Counted from the first letter of the stretch, positions 16,994 to 25,801 are shown. The stretch is DNA of 64,000 nucleotides from Listeria ivanovii subsp. londoniensis (GCF_000763495.1 NZ_CP009576.1:2957001-3021000), one strand, 5' to 3'. Program-made: numbers and translations. The notes: generated by a model not told the origin, from the sequence alone.

Positions 16994-17100
16994 CTATGCA
17001 CCTCATTTCTAAAAAGTCACTCATTGTCATTTTAGCATAGCTTGTATTAGATATAGCAATAATCTGCTCAAACTTTCACAGGAATACTTTTAGTTGCTTT

Positions 17101-17142
17101 CACGCGTCATTTATATTACCATATATTAATACTAGGTACTAA
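17101..17142 (+). promoter_or_regulatory. Promoter with FapR-like operator of the CoA ligase gene
   Basis: TTAATACTAGGTACTAA (17126-17142) is a 17-bp near-palindrome that resembles the FapR operator (TTAGTACC.. / ..GGTACTAA type). It overlaps or lies just after a TATATT/TACCAT -10 region. FapR is the malonyl-CoA-sensing repressor of lipid genes in Bacillus and Listeria relatives. The motif match is by memory of the consensus. Confidence 0.6.
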
Positions 17143-17188
17143 AACAAAATTATCAAAATATACAATCTACTTATAAAGGAGAATTATT

Positions 17189-18766
17189 ATGAATTCAGAG
17201 AACCTACTTGCTCCAGAACTTTATAATATTACCGACGAGATTGCTAAATTTAGTTCTGAAAAAACGGCTTTAATTTGGAAAAATGAACATGATGAAACAA
17301 AAACTTGGAGCTACCGTCACCTGCTTGAACAAGCGAATAAGTTTGCGAATGTTGCAAAAGATGCCGGCGTAAAAAAAGGCGACCATGTTATCGTAATGAC
17401 GCCTCGCTTGCTCGAAACATATGCGATTTATATGGGCCTATGGAAAGCTGGAGCCATCATTATTCCCGCTTCCGAATTACTTAAAGCACACGATTTAGAA
17501 TACCGCATCCATCATGCTAATGTGAAAGCAATTGTTTCTTATAACGGAATGACTGCTGAATTTGATAAAATTAACGACATCCCATCTGTTGCTAAAAAGA
17601 TTATTGTTGGCGAAAAATTAGCTGGTTGGGATCATTATGAAACATTAATGGAACAGGCTTCAGTAGAATTCGAACGGGTGGAAACTTCACGCGATGATGC
17701 ATGCTTACTTGCTTTCACTAGTGGGACAACAGGTAATCCTAAAGGGGTTGTACATATTCATGGTTGGGGTTACGCGCATATTCGTATCGCCGCTGATCAC
17801 TGGCTAGACATTCATGAAGACGATATTGTCTGGGCAACTGCAGGACCCGGCTGGCAAAAATGGGTCTGGTCTCCATTCCTATCCGTTCTTGGAAAAGGTG
17901 CGACTGGTTTCATTTATAATGGCCGCTTCATTCCCGAAAAACAACTCAACTTGCTTAGCGAAGAAAAAATCAACGTCCTATGTTGTACGCCAACAGAATA
18001 TCGCTTAATGGCAAAAGTGAATAATTTGCGCGAACATGACTTAAGCTCCCTTCGCAGTGCTGTTTCAGCTGGTGAGCCACTAAACCGTGAAGTAATTCAA
18101 GTTTTCCAAGACAATTTTGACATTAAAGTTCGTGATGGATATGGACAAACAGAAAGTACATTATTGATTGGAACGCTTGTAGATACGCCAATTCGCCCCG
18201 GTTCAATGGGCAAACCAATTATGCCTGAATATATGGCGATTATTGATGCTGATGGAAACCCGGTCGGTGTTGGTGAAATCGGTGATATTGCAATGCGTAG
18301 AGATTTCCCAGCATTGTTTAAAGAATACTATAAAGAACCTGAACGCCTTCAAAAAGCGATTCGCGGTGATTATTTTGTTTCTGGTGACCGTGCGATTCGT
18401 GACGAAGATAACTATTACTGGTTCCAAGGTAGAAACGACGATATTATCATTAGCTCCGGTTATACGATTGGACCTTTTGAAGTGGAAGACGCCTTGACTC
18501 ATCACCCTGCTGTGAAAGAAGTTGCTGTTGTCGCGAGCCCTGACGAAATCCGCGGCACCGTCGTAAAAGCATTCATCGTCTTAAAAGATGGTTATGAAGG
18601 CACCGACGACCTAGTTCACGAGTTACAAACGTTTACGAAAGAACAAACCGCACCATACAAATATCCGCGCCGTATCGAGTTTACAAGCGCTCTGCCAAAA
18701 ACCGATTCTGGGAAAATTCGTCGTGTGGAATTGCGGGATGCTGAATTTGCGAGTGTGCAAAAATAG
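17189..18766 (+). CDS. Acyl-CoA synthetase, acetyl-/medium-chain acyl-CoA ligase family
   Basis: AMP-forming CoA ligase (525 aa) that activates a carboxylic acid through an acyl-adenylate. It shows the AMP-binding P-loop LLAFTSGTTGNPKGVVH (about 175), the DGYGQTES core (about 315), SGDRA and the hinge GRNDDIIISSGYTIGP (about 415), and the C-terminal catalytic Lys in SGKIRR. It resembles the acyl-CoA synthetases AcsM/MbcS rather than AcsA, suggesting medium or branched chain acids. RBS AAAGGAG seven bases before ATG. It stands alone between divergent tadA and a shared terminator; an FapR-like box links it to lipid metabolism. Confidence 0.9.
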   Translation: MNSENLLAPELYNITDEIAKFSSEKTALIWKNEHDETKTWSYRHLLEQANKFANVAKDAGVKKGDHVIVMTPRLLETYAIYMGLWKAGAIIIPASELLKAHDLEYRIHHANVKAIVSYNGMTAEFDKINDIPSVAKKIIVGEKLAGWDHYETLMEQASVEFERVETSRDDACLLAFTSGTTGNPKGVVHIHGWGYAHIRIAADHWLDIHEDDIVWATAGPGWQKWVWSPFLSVLGKGATGFIYNGRFIPEKQLNLLSEEKINVLCCTPTEYRLMAKVNNLREHDLSSLRSAVSAGEPLNREVIQVFQDNFDIKVRDGYGQTESTLLIGTLVDTPIRPGSMGKPIMPEYMAIIDADGNPVGVGEIGDIAMRRDFPALFKEYYKEPERLQKAIRGDYFVSGDRAIRDEDNYYWFQGRNDDIIISSGYTIGPFEVEDALTHHPAVKEVAVVASPDEIRGTVVKAFIVLKDGYEGTDDLVHELQTFTKEQTAPYKYPRRIEFTSALPKTDSGKIRRVELRDAEFASVQK

Positions 18767-18767
18767 C

Positions 18768-18814
18768 GAAAAAACAGAAGTTCTCTTTTAAAATTGAGAA
18801 CTTCTGTTTTTTTG
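18768..18814. terminator. Bidirectional terminator between the CoA ligase and the LXG operon
   Basis: AAACAGAAGTTCTC pairs with GAGAACTTCTGTTT around ten bases, with A-run and T-run flanks. It closes both the rightward ligase gene and the leftward immunity array. Confidence 0.92.
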
Positions 18815-18819
18815 GATAG

Positions 18820-19632
18820 TTAATCCGTATACCATTCCTCTTCCGTAAATTCATATTCTACTCTATAGTTTTCTGCGTATTTTTTATAAATATATCCATC
18901 CACCACAACAGATGCATTTAAAAGGAGGGTAGGAAGTAGCGTGATTAGTATTAAAGCTGTAATACCAATAAATATAAAAACAGCTGATAATACTGTTCCT
19001 ATGAGGGTTCCATTAAAACCCGAAAGAAACTCATAATTTGCCCCATCAATCCACCACTTATTAACCCTATAAACTTGCATTCCCACGATTACAACTACTA
19101 TAAAACTCACTAACACAGTAGATAATACCTTTACTATCTTTATTGTTCTTTTTTTCTTTATTTGCTTCCCCTCATCTGCCAGATACTTTGTCTGGATATT
19201 TTCAATAAGTTTGATTTGTATGACATAAAAGGATAGTCCATACATTAACAAAATATAAAGTGAAGCAACTATTCTATTTATAACATTACTATCTGATATT
19301 TCCAGAGAAGCTATGTAAAAAATGAGGGCTGTTTGCGTAAATAAGTAAACAGCCATTGTATATGCAGCTTTCCTGAAAAAAAGACTGCTTCTAAAGTAAC
19401 CTATGCCAATAACTACAACTATAATTGATGCCACAATAGGAAACACATACCAGTTACTCGCAGAAAAAATACATATCAGCCAAGAAATAGCAGCAAATAT
19501 AACTATCTTTAGTGACATAGGTAACAACTCTTTGCCAGTACCATTTAAAGTTTCATAGACATGGTGCAAAGAATTGCTTTTTAATGAATCTACAAATGAA
19601 ACTTGTTCTACTATTTTAGAAAATGTTCTCAT
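18820..19632 (-). CDS. Polytopic membrane protein, probable LXG-toxin immunity paralog 3
   Basis: 270-aa protein with about six hydrophobic segments. It shares with the next two genes the motif YRVNKWW (about 190), LLPTLLLNA (about 235) and the C-terminal KKYAENYRVEYEFTEEEWY. The three are clearly paralogs. Position after an LXG toxin and membrane location suggest immunity to a membrane-acting effector. RBS GGAGGAG before ATG at 19632. Last gene of the operon. The assignment is by context; no immunity family was matched. Confidence 0.7.
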   Translation of the reverse strand: MRTFSKIVEQVSFVDSLKSNSLHHVYETLNGTGKELLPMSLKIVIFAAISWLICIFSASNWYVFPIVASIIVVVIGIGYFRSSLFFRKAAYTMAVYLFTQTALIFYIASLEISDSNVINRIVASLYILLMYGLSFYVIQIKLIENIQTKYLADEGKQIKKKRTIKIVKVLSTVLVSFIVVVIVGMQVYRVNKWWIDGANYEFLSGFNGTLIGTVLSAVFIFIGITALILITLLPTLLLNASVVVDGYIYKKYAENYRVEYEFTEEEWYTD

Positions 19633-19671
19633 TGATCTCCTCCATGTCTGAATATGTGTATTTAGCGTTGT

Positions 19672-20427
19672 TTACTTTTCTCCATACCATTCTTTTTCAG
19701 TTAATCCATACTCTTTTCGAAATTCTTCAGCGTATTTTTTTATCAATCTTCCTTTAACATACTGTGAAGGTGAAAATAATAAGGTTGGCAATAAAGTAAA
19801 GCCAATCAGCAAGACCAATAGCCCGACACCCCAAATAGCATACTGTAAAAAGCCTGATGTTCCCACTGTTGTATTCATATTTATTAGCCACCATTTGTTT
19901 CCACGATAAAATAAGATAGAAATAATCACCACAGCGAGAAAAATACTTAAAATCTTAGTTATAGTCTTTGAAAATACTCTTTTTTTAGAGTTATGTATCT
20001 CCCCAAATGTCTCTTTCACATAAGTATTTGTACGAGCTCGTATAAATAAAAATGAGAATCCATAGCTTAAAATGATGTACAGTAAAGGAATAAGATGATA
20101 TGTATCTGCCTTTACTCTTAAAAAAACAATCATAAAAAATATTGCCGCGGTTTGCCATACTAGAAATAGTACCGTGTTATAATTTAATATTTTAAAAATG
20201 GGCTTAAAAGTTACATACCTTACAACTAAAATGCTTAAAAAAATTAGAGCTCCAATTAAATATATTGCGTAATAGTTTGTTGATGGAAGGCCTAATAGAA
20301 GGGCAAACAATATACTTCCCACTATCTTACCAGTGTAGGAGGATGTATGTTCTATTTTTGAATTAAGTTGCTCTATTTCCTGAGAATTAATTTTTTGCTT
20401 TGCGTTCTCATAACTCACATTATTCAT
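19672..20427 (-). CDS. Polytopic membrane protein, probable LXG-toxin immunity paralog 2
   Basis: 251 aa from the ATG at 20427 (GAGGTGG eight bases upstream; a GTG at 20439 lies inside that site). About six hydrophobic segments. Shares YRGNKWW, LLPTLLFSP and KKYAEEFRKEYGLTEKEWYG with its two neighbours, but its N-terminal domain is diverged. Loop length differs by 10-20 residues from the others, mostly in the N-terminal region and just after NKWW, where the toxin-facing surface might lie (inference). Confidence 0.7.
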   Translation of the reverse strand: MNNVSYENAKQKINSQEIEQLNSKIEHTSSYTGKIVGSILFALLLGLPSTNYYAIYLIGALIFLSILVVRYVTFKPIFKILNYNTVLFLVWQTAAIFFMIVFLRVKADTYHLIPLLYIILSYGFSFLFIRARTNTYVKETFGEIHNSKKRVFSKTITKILSIFLAVVIISILFYRGNKWWLINMNTTVGTSGFLQYAIWGVGLLVLLIGFTLLPTLLFSPSQYVKGRLIKKYAEEFRKEYGLTEKEWYGEK

Positions 20428-20526
20428 TATTTTTACCACCTCGGGATACCATTGTTGAAATCTTCTACGTCAAGAGTAAATCCCATTTCTCTTTACTGAA
20501 ATTTATATCCCAGCTTCTTTCAATAA

Positions 20527-21324
20527 TCACTCAGTATACTTCTCTTTTTCTGCCATACCATTTTCTTTATGGAATTCTTCTGCATACATTTTTAACAAAA
20601 TACCTTCTGAAATTGTTTTTGCATTAAATAATAAAGTTGGCAATAACGAAAAAACAACCACAAATGCTATTAGTAAAACCCCACCAACTAAAACTATTAA
20701 AGTTCCCAGCCATTCATTTTGAATAGATACTACTCCCGGCGAGCTGTCATTTCCAATGAACCACCATTTATTTAGCCTGTATATTTGTGTTCCCAAGACA
20801 ATAGCCACTAATAAACCAATTGAAAGTTTCAAAAAAATTTTATTCCATACTTTAGGTACTGCAGTTTTTTTAAAATTTATACCGTTGTTTTTCAAATAAT
20901 TTAGCATCATAGCTTTACATCGGAAAAAGCAAAGCAAAGCAACCACAAACAAATAACATAGTGCTACTAAAATATAAAACTTTCCGAAAGGCCTATTACC
21001 ATCAATTCTTATACCTAATAGCATACTTATTGTAATAGTTTGAATCATTAAGTATTTCGCCAACTGCCATCCAAAATCTCCCAAAATTCTATCACTAGAT
21101 TTCAAAGTTAAATAATAGATATAACTTATAGATATAATTATTATAAGAATGCATGTTATAATTATTGAATTCTGCAAAGGTAATAAAGCCACAAAGCCAC
21201 AAAACAAGGCAAGTATAAACAGCTGTAACCCCCTTGAAATGGTACTTTTTTTCGCTTCTTTTTCTCCTATATCTACTAATTTTTCAGCTTCTTTAAAAGA
21301 GATTTTACTCATTATAGTTTTCAT
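20527..21324 (-). CDS. Polytopic membrane protein, probable LXG-toxin immunity paralog 1
   Basis: 265 aa, about six hydrophobic segments, and directly downstream of the LXG toxin gene (42 bases), the usual place of the cognate immunity gene. Motifs YRLNKWWFIG, LLPTLLFNA and KMYAEEFHKENGMAEKEKY match the paralogs at 18820 and 19672. GGAG seven bases before ATG at 21324. The most likely true partner of the toxin; the other two may protect against variant toxins of other strains. Confidence 0.72.
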   Translation of the reverse strand: MKTIMSKISFKEAEKLVDIGEKEAKKSTISRGLQLFILALFCGFVALLPLQNSIIITCILIIIISISYIYYLTLKSSDRILGDFGWQLAKYLMIQTITISMLLGIRIDGNRPFGKFYILVALCYLFVVALLCFFRCKAMMLNYLKNNGINFKKTAVPKVWNKIFLKLSIGLLVAIVLGTQIYRLNKWWFIGNDSSPGVVSIQNEWLGTLIVLVGGVLLIAFVVVFSLLPTLLFNAKTISEGILLKMYAEEFHKENGMAEKEKYTE

Positions 21325-21366
21325 TTAAGAACTCCATTTCTGTCAGTGGATTTATGAAAATTAATA

Positions 21367-22980
21367 TTATTCACTTTGAATATTCGGATTAAAGTTAGGA
21401 CTCCCACTGTGTGGTTTCACTCCTATCCTATATGCCTTGTCCGTGGCTATACTCTCGTGTTTTCCATACTGTTCATATACTTTTTTCAGCCATTTTTGTT
21501 TGTTTTTTTCTTTCTCTTTCGAATTGCCACTTAAGCCCAAATAAAATTTATACGAACTTATATCAATTTTCCCAAAAGTAGTATTTATATTAATCTCAGG
21601 AGTAGTTATATCCACCCCTTTGATTATTGTATTCACTGTTCCAGCTACGGCCCCAAAAGGTCCGCCATATTGAGCACCTTCTAATGGTCCAACATTCCAT
21701 AAAAACAAGCTTAATCCCCCATATACCGCTTTACTTGCGTCTCCATATGCGGGACTTTTTGGATTGGTAAATTCATCATAAGCATAAGCTGTCACACTTA
21801 GCCCATCACCTATATAACCAACGCTTTCTCTCGCAACAGGATGAGCTTTAACAAACTCAGAAACCGGCTTTAATTTTTTAAACAAATCAAGCCCTACCTT
21901 AGAGCTAGCTATGAGTTTAGCCCCTTCACTAGTCTTAGAAAGAATTTTAGTTGTATATCCAATTGGTGCAAGTACGCTCCAACCCTTTTCGCTTAATTTA
22001 ATTAGTCCGCCATAAACAACAGCTTGCGTCGCCATCGATGCTTCACTAATATAAGAAGCAAATTTCGGACTATTCAGGACTTTTACAGCTGTATCTTTTG
22101 GTAACTTATTCCAGCTCTCTTGCGCAATGAAGATGCCAAGTGCCGCATTTTGAATACCTTCTGGAAACTTATCTAAAGCTCCTATTACATATCCAAATAA
22201 ACGATCATTATTTTTAATTTTCTCAATCGCTGCCATTGGATTTTTCTCATATAAATCATTTATCTCTTTAATTGCTGCTTTCTTTGCCTTCTCTTCCATT
22301 TCCTTTTGTTGTTTTTTACTTTTTAATTCTGTAAACCAACTTTTATCCAAACCTACAGGCAATTGATATGTTCCATCGGCGTTTACAGTAGTGCCATTTA
22401 AAACTAAAACCCCCTGCATAGCTAACTTCATTTCATCTAAGCTACTAGTAAAAAGTTCTTTGGTTTCTGCATCAAACTCACGTAATTTCTCTATCTTCTT
22501 CTGCAACTCATCGATATCTTGTTGAAGATTATCTGACATTTGATCTAATTCTCTCCAATGATCCGATGCTGCATCCGATAGAGCAGCGACTACACTTGTC
22601 TTTATCACCTTCATAAACATGGATGTGCGTTCTACTGATTCCTTCATATTTCTTTTCGTCTCGATTTGTTCCTGTAAGTTATCTTCATCTAAATATCCCT
22701 CACTTGAAACATCCAAATCAGCCGCCTTATATTTCTGTAATTCTTGATTAAGCGTATCGCAAGCTGATGTTACCTTTGTAATTGTCGGTAAAATAAGATC
22801 CATAAACAAGCCTTTCCCTGCTGTATAAGCAGTTCCTGACAGTGTATGACCATCTACTGCTTGGATAATCTTTTCGCTTCCGATTTTTAATTTATTAAGC
22901 GCTTCTTTTCCACTTGTTAAGTTTTTAGATAAAGCTTGTATCAATTTCTCTGAATCTTCACTTGAATAAATCAGTCCCAA
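21367..22980 (-). CDS. LXG-domain type VII secretion toxin with C-terminal glycine zipper
   Basis: 537 aa. Residues 1-200 fit an LXG domain: long helices and the hallmark around HTLSGTAYTAGKGLFMDLIL (45-64), with coiled-coil 145-175. The middle is helical. Near the C-terminus GAQYGGPFGAVAG (about 435-447) is a run of GxxxG steps, a glycine zipper, in a hydrophobic stretch, followed by a polar tail. No nuclease or NADase motif is seen. Zipper LXG toxins such as streptococcal TelE act on membranes. The start is TTG at 22980 after AGAGGTGA, overlapping the preceding gene by ten bases. The secretion machine itself is not in the window. Confidence 0.85.
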   Translation of the reverse strand: MGLIYSSEDSEKLIQALSKNLTSGKEALNKLKIGSEKIIQAVDGHTLSGTAYTAGKGLFMDLILPTITKVTSACDTLNQELQKYKAADLDVSSEGYLDEDNLQEQIETKRNMKESVERTSMFMKVIKTSVVAALSDAASDHWRELDQMSDNLQQDIDELQKKIEKLREFDAETKELFTSSLDEMKLAMQGVLVLNGTTVNADGTYQLPVGLDKSWFTELKSKKQQKEMEEKAKKAAIKEINDLYEKNPMAAIEKIKNNDRLFGYVIGALDKFPEGIQNAALGIFIAQESWNKLPKDTAVKVLNSPKFASYISEASMATQAVVYGGLIKLSEKGWSVLAPIGYTTKILSKTSEGAKLIASSKVGLDLFKKLKPVSEFVKAHPVARESVGYIGDGLSVTAYAYDEFTNPKSPAYGDASKAVYGGLSLFLWNVGPLEGAQYGGPFGAVAGTVNTIIKGVDITTPEININTTFGKIDISSYKFYLGLSGNSKEKEKNKQKWLKKVYEQYGKHESIATDKAYRIGVKPHSGSPNFNPNIQSE

Positions 22981-23333
22981 GGAATTTCACCTCTTTGCTT
23001 GTATAATATTTCACGTTCATCATCAGCTTGAACTATTTCTTTTTTAAAGACACTGGCAAATTGTTCTTTAGCATCCATTACTCGCTGCCGAAATCTTCTT
23101 TCTTGATCGTCCGTTCTCTGTTGTATTTGAAAGAAATCTGATTGTCTTTCTTTTACATTTTCATCATTCAACATTCTTAACTTCTGATAGCCTCTTTGAA
23201 AATCTTCTTCTAATTGATAAAGTAATCTTTCTACTTTTTGTTTTTCTTCTCTCAGCTTATCCAGCTGATTTTCTTTTTGAATAATTTGTTGGGTAAAAGC
23301 TGCCCGTTCTTGTTCGTGTGTTTTCTCTCTCAT
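22971..23333 (-). CDS. DUF3958-like coiled-coil partner of the LXG toxin
   Basis: 120-aa, highly charged, almost wholly alpha-helical protein. Residues 10-95 form a long coiled coil (QLDKLREEKQKVERLLYQLE). This fits the DUF3958-type targeting factors encoded just before LXG toxins, which bind the LXG domain and steer it to the EssC/YukD machine. The second ATG (23333) is favoured as AAGGG lies nine bases before it and abuts the first ATG (23342). Ends in ...EIPWD, overlapping the toxin start. Confidence 0.8.
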   Translation of the reverse strand: MREKTHEQERAAFTQQIIQKENQLDKLREEKQKVERLLYQLEEDFQRGYQKLRMLNDENVKERQSDFFQIQQRTDDQERRFRQRVMDAKEQFASVFKKEIVQADDEREILYKQRGEIPWD

Positions 23334-23345
23334 TATTTTCATCCC

Positions 23346-23603
23346 TTAAAATTTAATCTGACTGTCTTGTAAATCCATCATTTTAGCGATTTTAGGAAAC
23401 TTTTCACTTTGTTCCTGAACACAATTTATTAAATCTACTAAATCTGTTAACAATTGATTGTTAAGCTTTTTCCCGGATTTCATGCTAGAAAGGTTGCTCT
23501 TATCCAAAGAAACTTGTTCACCCATATCTACAGAAACTGTTGTTACATCAGATACTGCCGTCTGCGCTAAACCTGAATTTGAAGCAATATTCACCATTTT
23601 CAT
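23346..23603 (-). CDS. WXG100-like small partner (TIGR04197 type) of the LXG toxin
   Basis: 85 aa, first gene of the operon. It starts MKMVNIASNSGLAQTAVSDV and has a helical C-terminus (LTDLVDLINCVQEQSEKFPKIAKMM). Length, position and the early SNSGLA pattern fit the TIGR04197/DUF-type chaperones placed before LXG toxins (such as streptococcal LapA type). AAAGGG precedes; either ATG at 23603 or 23597 is possible. A TAAAAT-type -10 lies near 23640 on the minus strand. Confidence 0.75.
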   Translation of the reverse strand: MKMVNIASNSGLAQTAVSDVTTVSVDMGEQVSLDKSNLSSMKSGKKLNNQLLTDLVDLINCVQEQSEKFPKIAKMMDLQDSQIKF

Positions 23604-23708
23604 TATCCCTTTCTGTTTGTTCTATTTATATGAAACTATTTTAACATAAAAATAATGCATTATATACTCACTTCTATTCGCTAATTAGCTGCTTGTCATT
23701 TTTATAAA

Positions 23709-23746
23709 CTAAAACATGGCTAGCAAGCGCTAGCCATGTTTTTTTA
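23709..23746. terminator. Terminator of the NagB-like gene
   Basis: AACATGGCTAGC pairs perfectly with GCTAGCCATGTT around AAGC, with T-run on the plus strand and A-rich flank. It overlaps the stop codon of the gene at 23744 and isolates it from the LXG operon. Confidence 0.85.
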
Positions 23747-24463
23747 AATATTCAACTCACTCGCTGCTTCCTCATCCAACACTACTGTAAAATTAGGATG
23801 CAATTGGAAAATCGAGCTTGGGATGTCCTCGGTAACTTCACCTTGTAATGCTTTTTTAATAATAGCTGCTTTTTTCTTTCCATTTGCGAACATAATTACT
23901 TCTTTCGCATGCATAACACTTTTTGGACCCATTGTTACATAGTTTTTTGGTACGTTCTCTGGATTGCCACCAACCTCATCAAGCAAAACGTCGAACATAC
24001 TTGGTAAGGAATCAACTGAAACAAGCCTAGTTTCATCGCCAAATTTAGTGACACCTGGAAGATTTCCACAAAAATGACCATCTTCGCCAATACCAATTAA
24101 AATTGCATCCAGTCCACCAACATGTTTTAAATGCGCCTCATGCTCGGTATAGTTTTTTGTATCAAGCACATGAATCTGCTCTTCTGGAATTCCCGCTGGA
24201 TCAAAATACATTTCTTTTAAATTACCAACTGTCACACCAAATTTTTCTTCCCCAATTGGAATTTCATCAAAATTATAATAGCAAACATTTTTAAGCGGTG
24301 TCTTCTCACGCATTTCACTCACCAGCATCTCGTACATTCGTTTTGGTGTAGAGCCTGCCGTGATGGCCAAATGTACTTCCTTATCTTGATACATCTTCCC
24401 TAAAAGCAGCTGCATTGTAGTTTTACTCATATTTTCATAATCTTTTTCGATAATTATTTTCAT
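23744..24463 (-). CDS. Glucosamine-6-phosphate isomerase / 6-phosphogluconolactonase family protein
   Basis: 239 aa of the NagB/SugarP isomerase fold: N-terminal AITAGSTPKRMYE phosphate loop (about 37), NFDEIP (about 68) and GIGEDGHFCGNLPG (about 130), which corresponds to the NagB active site GIGxDGHIAFNEP but with a diverged end. So it acts on a phosphosugar, but the exact reaction (deaminase or lactonase) is open. Start ATG at 24463 after GAGGTG; the longer GTG frame includes the ribosome site. It is divergent from a MerR gene, and its promoter has a MerR-type 19-bp spacer. Confidence 0.82.
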   Translation of the reverse strand: MKIIIEKDYENMSKTTMQLLLGKMYQDKEVHLAITAGSTPKRMYEMLVSEMREKTPLKNVCYYNFDEIPIGEEKFGVTVGNLKEMYFDPAGIPEEQIHVLDTKNYTEHEAHLKHVGGLDAILIGIGEDGHFCGNLPGVTKFGDETRLVSVDSLPSMFDVLLDEVGGNPENVPKNYVTMGPKSVMHAKEVIMFANGKKKAAIIKKALQGEVTEDIPSSIFQLHPNFTVVLDEEAASELNI

Positions 24464-24493
24464 TTTTTTCACCTCTCACTTTGAATTACCTTT

Positions 24494-24524
24494 ATGGTAA
24501 AGTATATAGTAACTATAGAGTCAA
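24494..24524 (-). promoter_or_regulatory. MerR-type promoter of the NagB-like gene (19-bp spacer with dyad)
   Basis: Minus strand TTGACT (24524-24519), 19-bp spacer, TACCAT (24499-24494). The spacer holds the perfect dyad TATAGT-T-ACTATA (24505-24517). Long spacers with central dyads are the mark of promoters twisted into activity by MerR-family regulators; one is encoded divergently. A rightward promoter TTGAAT, 18 bp, TATAGT (24481-24510) overlaps it and should drive the regulator. Confidence 0.8.
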
Positions 24525-24544
24525 ATGGAAAGGATGATAAATAA

Positions 24545-25279
24545 ATGACACCACTGTTGTCCATTGGTGAGATGGCGAAAAAAAGTCAACTCTCCATTCA
24601 GCGACTGCGCTATTACGATAAAATCGGGCTTTTAGTTCCCGCATTTACTGATTCGGTTTCTGGATATCGCTATTATGAAGTAGCACAAGAAGAACAGCTT
24701 AATTTTATTCAAGCCTTGCAATATATGGGCTTTTCTTTGAAAGCAATCAAACAATATCTTGATAAAAATACGCCTGAAAGCTTACCCGAACTACTTATTA
24801 AATATCAACAAAAGCTCCAAGAAGATGAAGCGCGTATAGCTCGAAAAAAATGGCTGCTTAATCGATTTCAATTACTTCTAAAACGGAAACCTGAAAAATC
24901 TCAATCTGTGAAAACTACTAGATTAATACTTACAGAACCATTACAAATGCCTATTCATTCGACCATTTTAAATGATCCACTGTTTCACCAGGAAGTCCAA
25001 GCGTTGATAAATCGCCTAAATCTTTCTAAAAGTTACTCGCAATTTCCGGGCTATTTGATGCTAGACGGACAGGCTTACCTTTTCATTGAGCTTGACCATT
25101 CCGTTAAAGCAGACGGAGAGCGCTCTTTGCAAACAAGCGAACGCAAACCATTTTGCCTCCCGCAAAATTGGGAATTAAAATCCGAAAGTGAAAATTATCT
25201 CCTTCAAGAAACGGTAGCTTGGGTAGATAAAGAGTTAGTTCATGGCTATTCCTATGAAACAAATTTATATTTTGAGTGA
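24545..25279 (+). CDS. MerR-family transcriptional regulator with effector-binding-like C-terminus
   Basis: 244 aa. N-terminal winged helix LLSIGEMAKKSQLSIQRLRYYDKIGLL (about 4-30), linker YRYYEVAQEEQLNFIQALQYMGFSLKAI, a dimerising coiled coil, then a C-terminal domain of about 120 residues that looks like a GyrI/BmrR-type ligand pocket. It therefore probably senses a small molecule. Divergent from the NagB-like gene and very likely its activator through the dyad at 24505-24517. RBS AAAGGATG before ATG. Confidence 0.85.
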   Translation: MTPLLSIGEMAKKSQLSIQRLRYYDKIGLLVPAFTDSVSGYRYYEVAQEEQLNFIQALQYMGFSLKAIKQYLDKNTPESLPELLIKYQQKLQEDEARIARKKWLLNRFQLLLKRKPEKSQSVKTTRLILTEPLQMPIHSTILNDPLFHQEVQALINRLNLSKSYSQFPGYLMLDGQAYLFIELDHSVKADGERSLQTSERKPFCLPQNWELKSESENYLLQETVAWVDKELVHGYSYETNLYFE

Positions 25280-25332
25280 CATTTTCTGGGGAATGGTTAT
25301 AATAGAAAGAAATAAAGTGGAGGTGGATTGCC

Positions 25333-25779
25333 ATGGAAATCAAGCAAATTGCATCAAAAGACACTCAGGATATCAGACATCGGGTCCTTCGCCCAGAGCA
25401 ACCGGAAAGTAATGCTATTTATAAAAATGATGATTTAGAAGGAGCTTTTCATTTAGGAGCTTTTGAAAAAGATATTTTAGTTGGTGTAGCCAGTTTTTAT
25501 CCAGAAAAATCAGCAATCATTATGGCACCTGAGCAGTACAGGATTCGAGGTGTGGCGGCAGAACGTGGGATGCGCTTAAAAGGTGTAGGTTCCGCTTTAC
25601 TTTCGGCCGGTGAAGCGGAAATTTGGAAGCAGGGTGCAGAGATTATCTGGTGTAATGCGCGGATTGTCGCAGTCGGTTTTTATGAAAAACATGGTTATCG
25701 TAAAGTTGGTAAATCGTTTGTTATCCCAGGAATCGGCGAGCATTATTTAATGACAAAAGTGAACCCCATTGGATTGTAA
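25333..25779 (+). CDS. GNAT-family N-acetyltransferase
   Basis: 148 aa. The acetyl-CoA loop is RGVAAERGMRLKGVGSALL (about 73-92, R-G-x-G-V-G), followed by WCNARIVAVGFYEKHGYRKVG, a standard GNAT motif B, and a C-terminal IGEHYLMTK. Transfers an acetyl group to an unknown amine. Strong RBS GTGGAGGTG. It follows the MerR gene by 53 bases on the same strand, and might be in its transcript. Confidence 0.88.
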   Translation: MEIKQIASKDTQDIRHRVLRPEQPESNAIYKNDDLEGAFHLGAFEKDILVGVASFYPEKSAIIMAPEQYRIRGVAAERGMRLKGVGSALLSAGEAEIWKQGAEIIWCNARIVAVGFYEKHGYRKVGKSFVIPGIGEHYLMTKVNPIGL

Positions 25780-25801
25780 AAAAAACGCGCCATTCTGGAA
25801 G

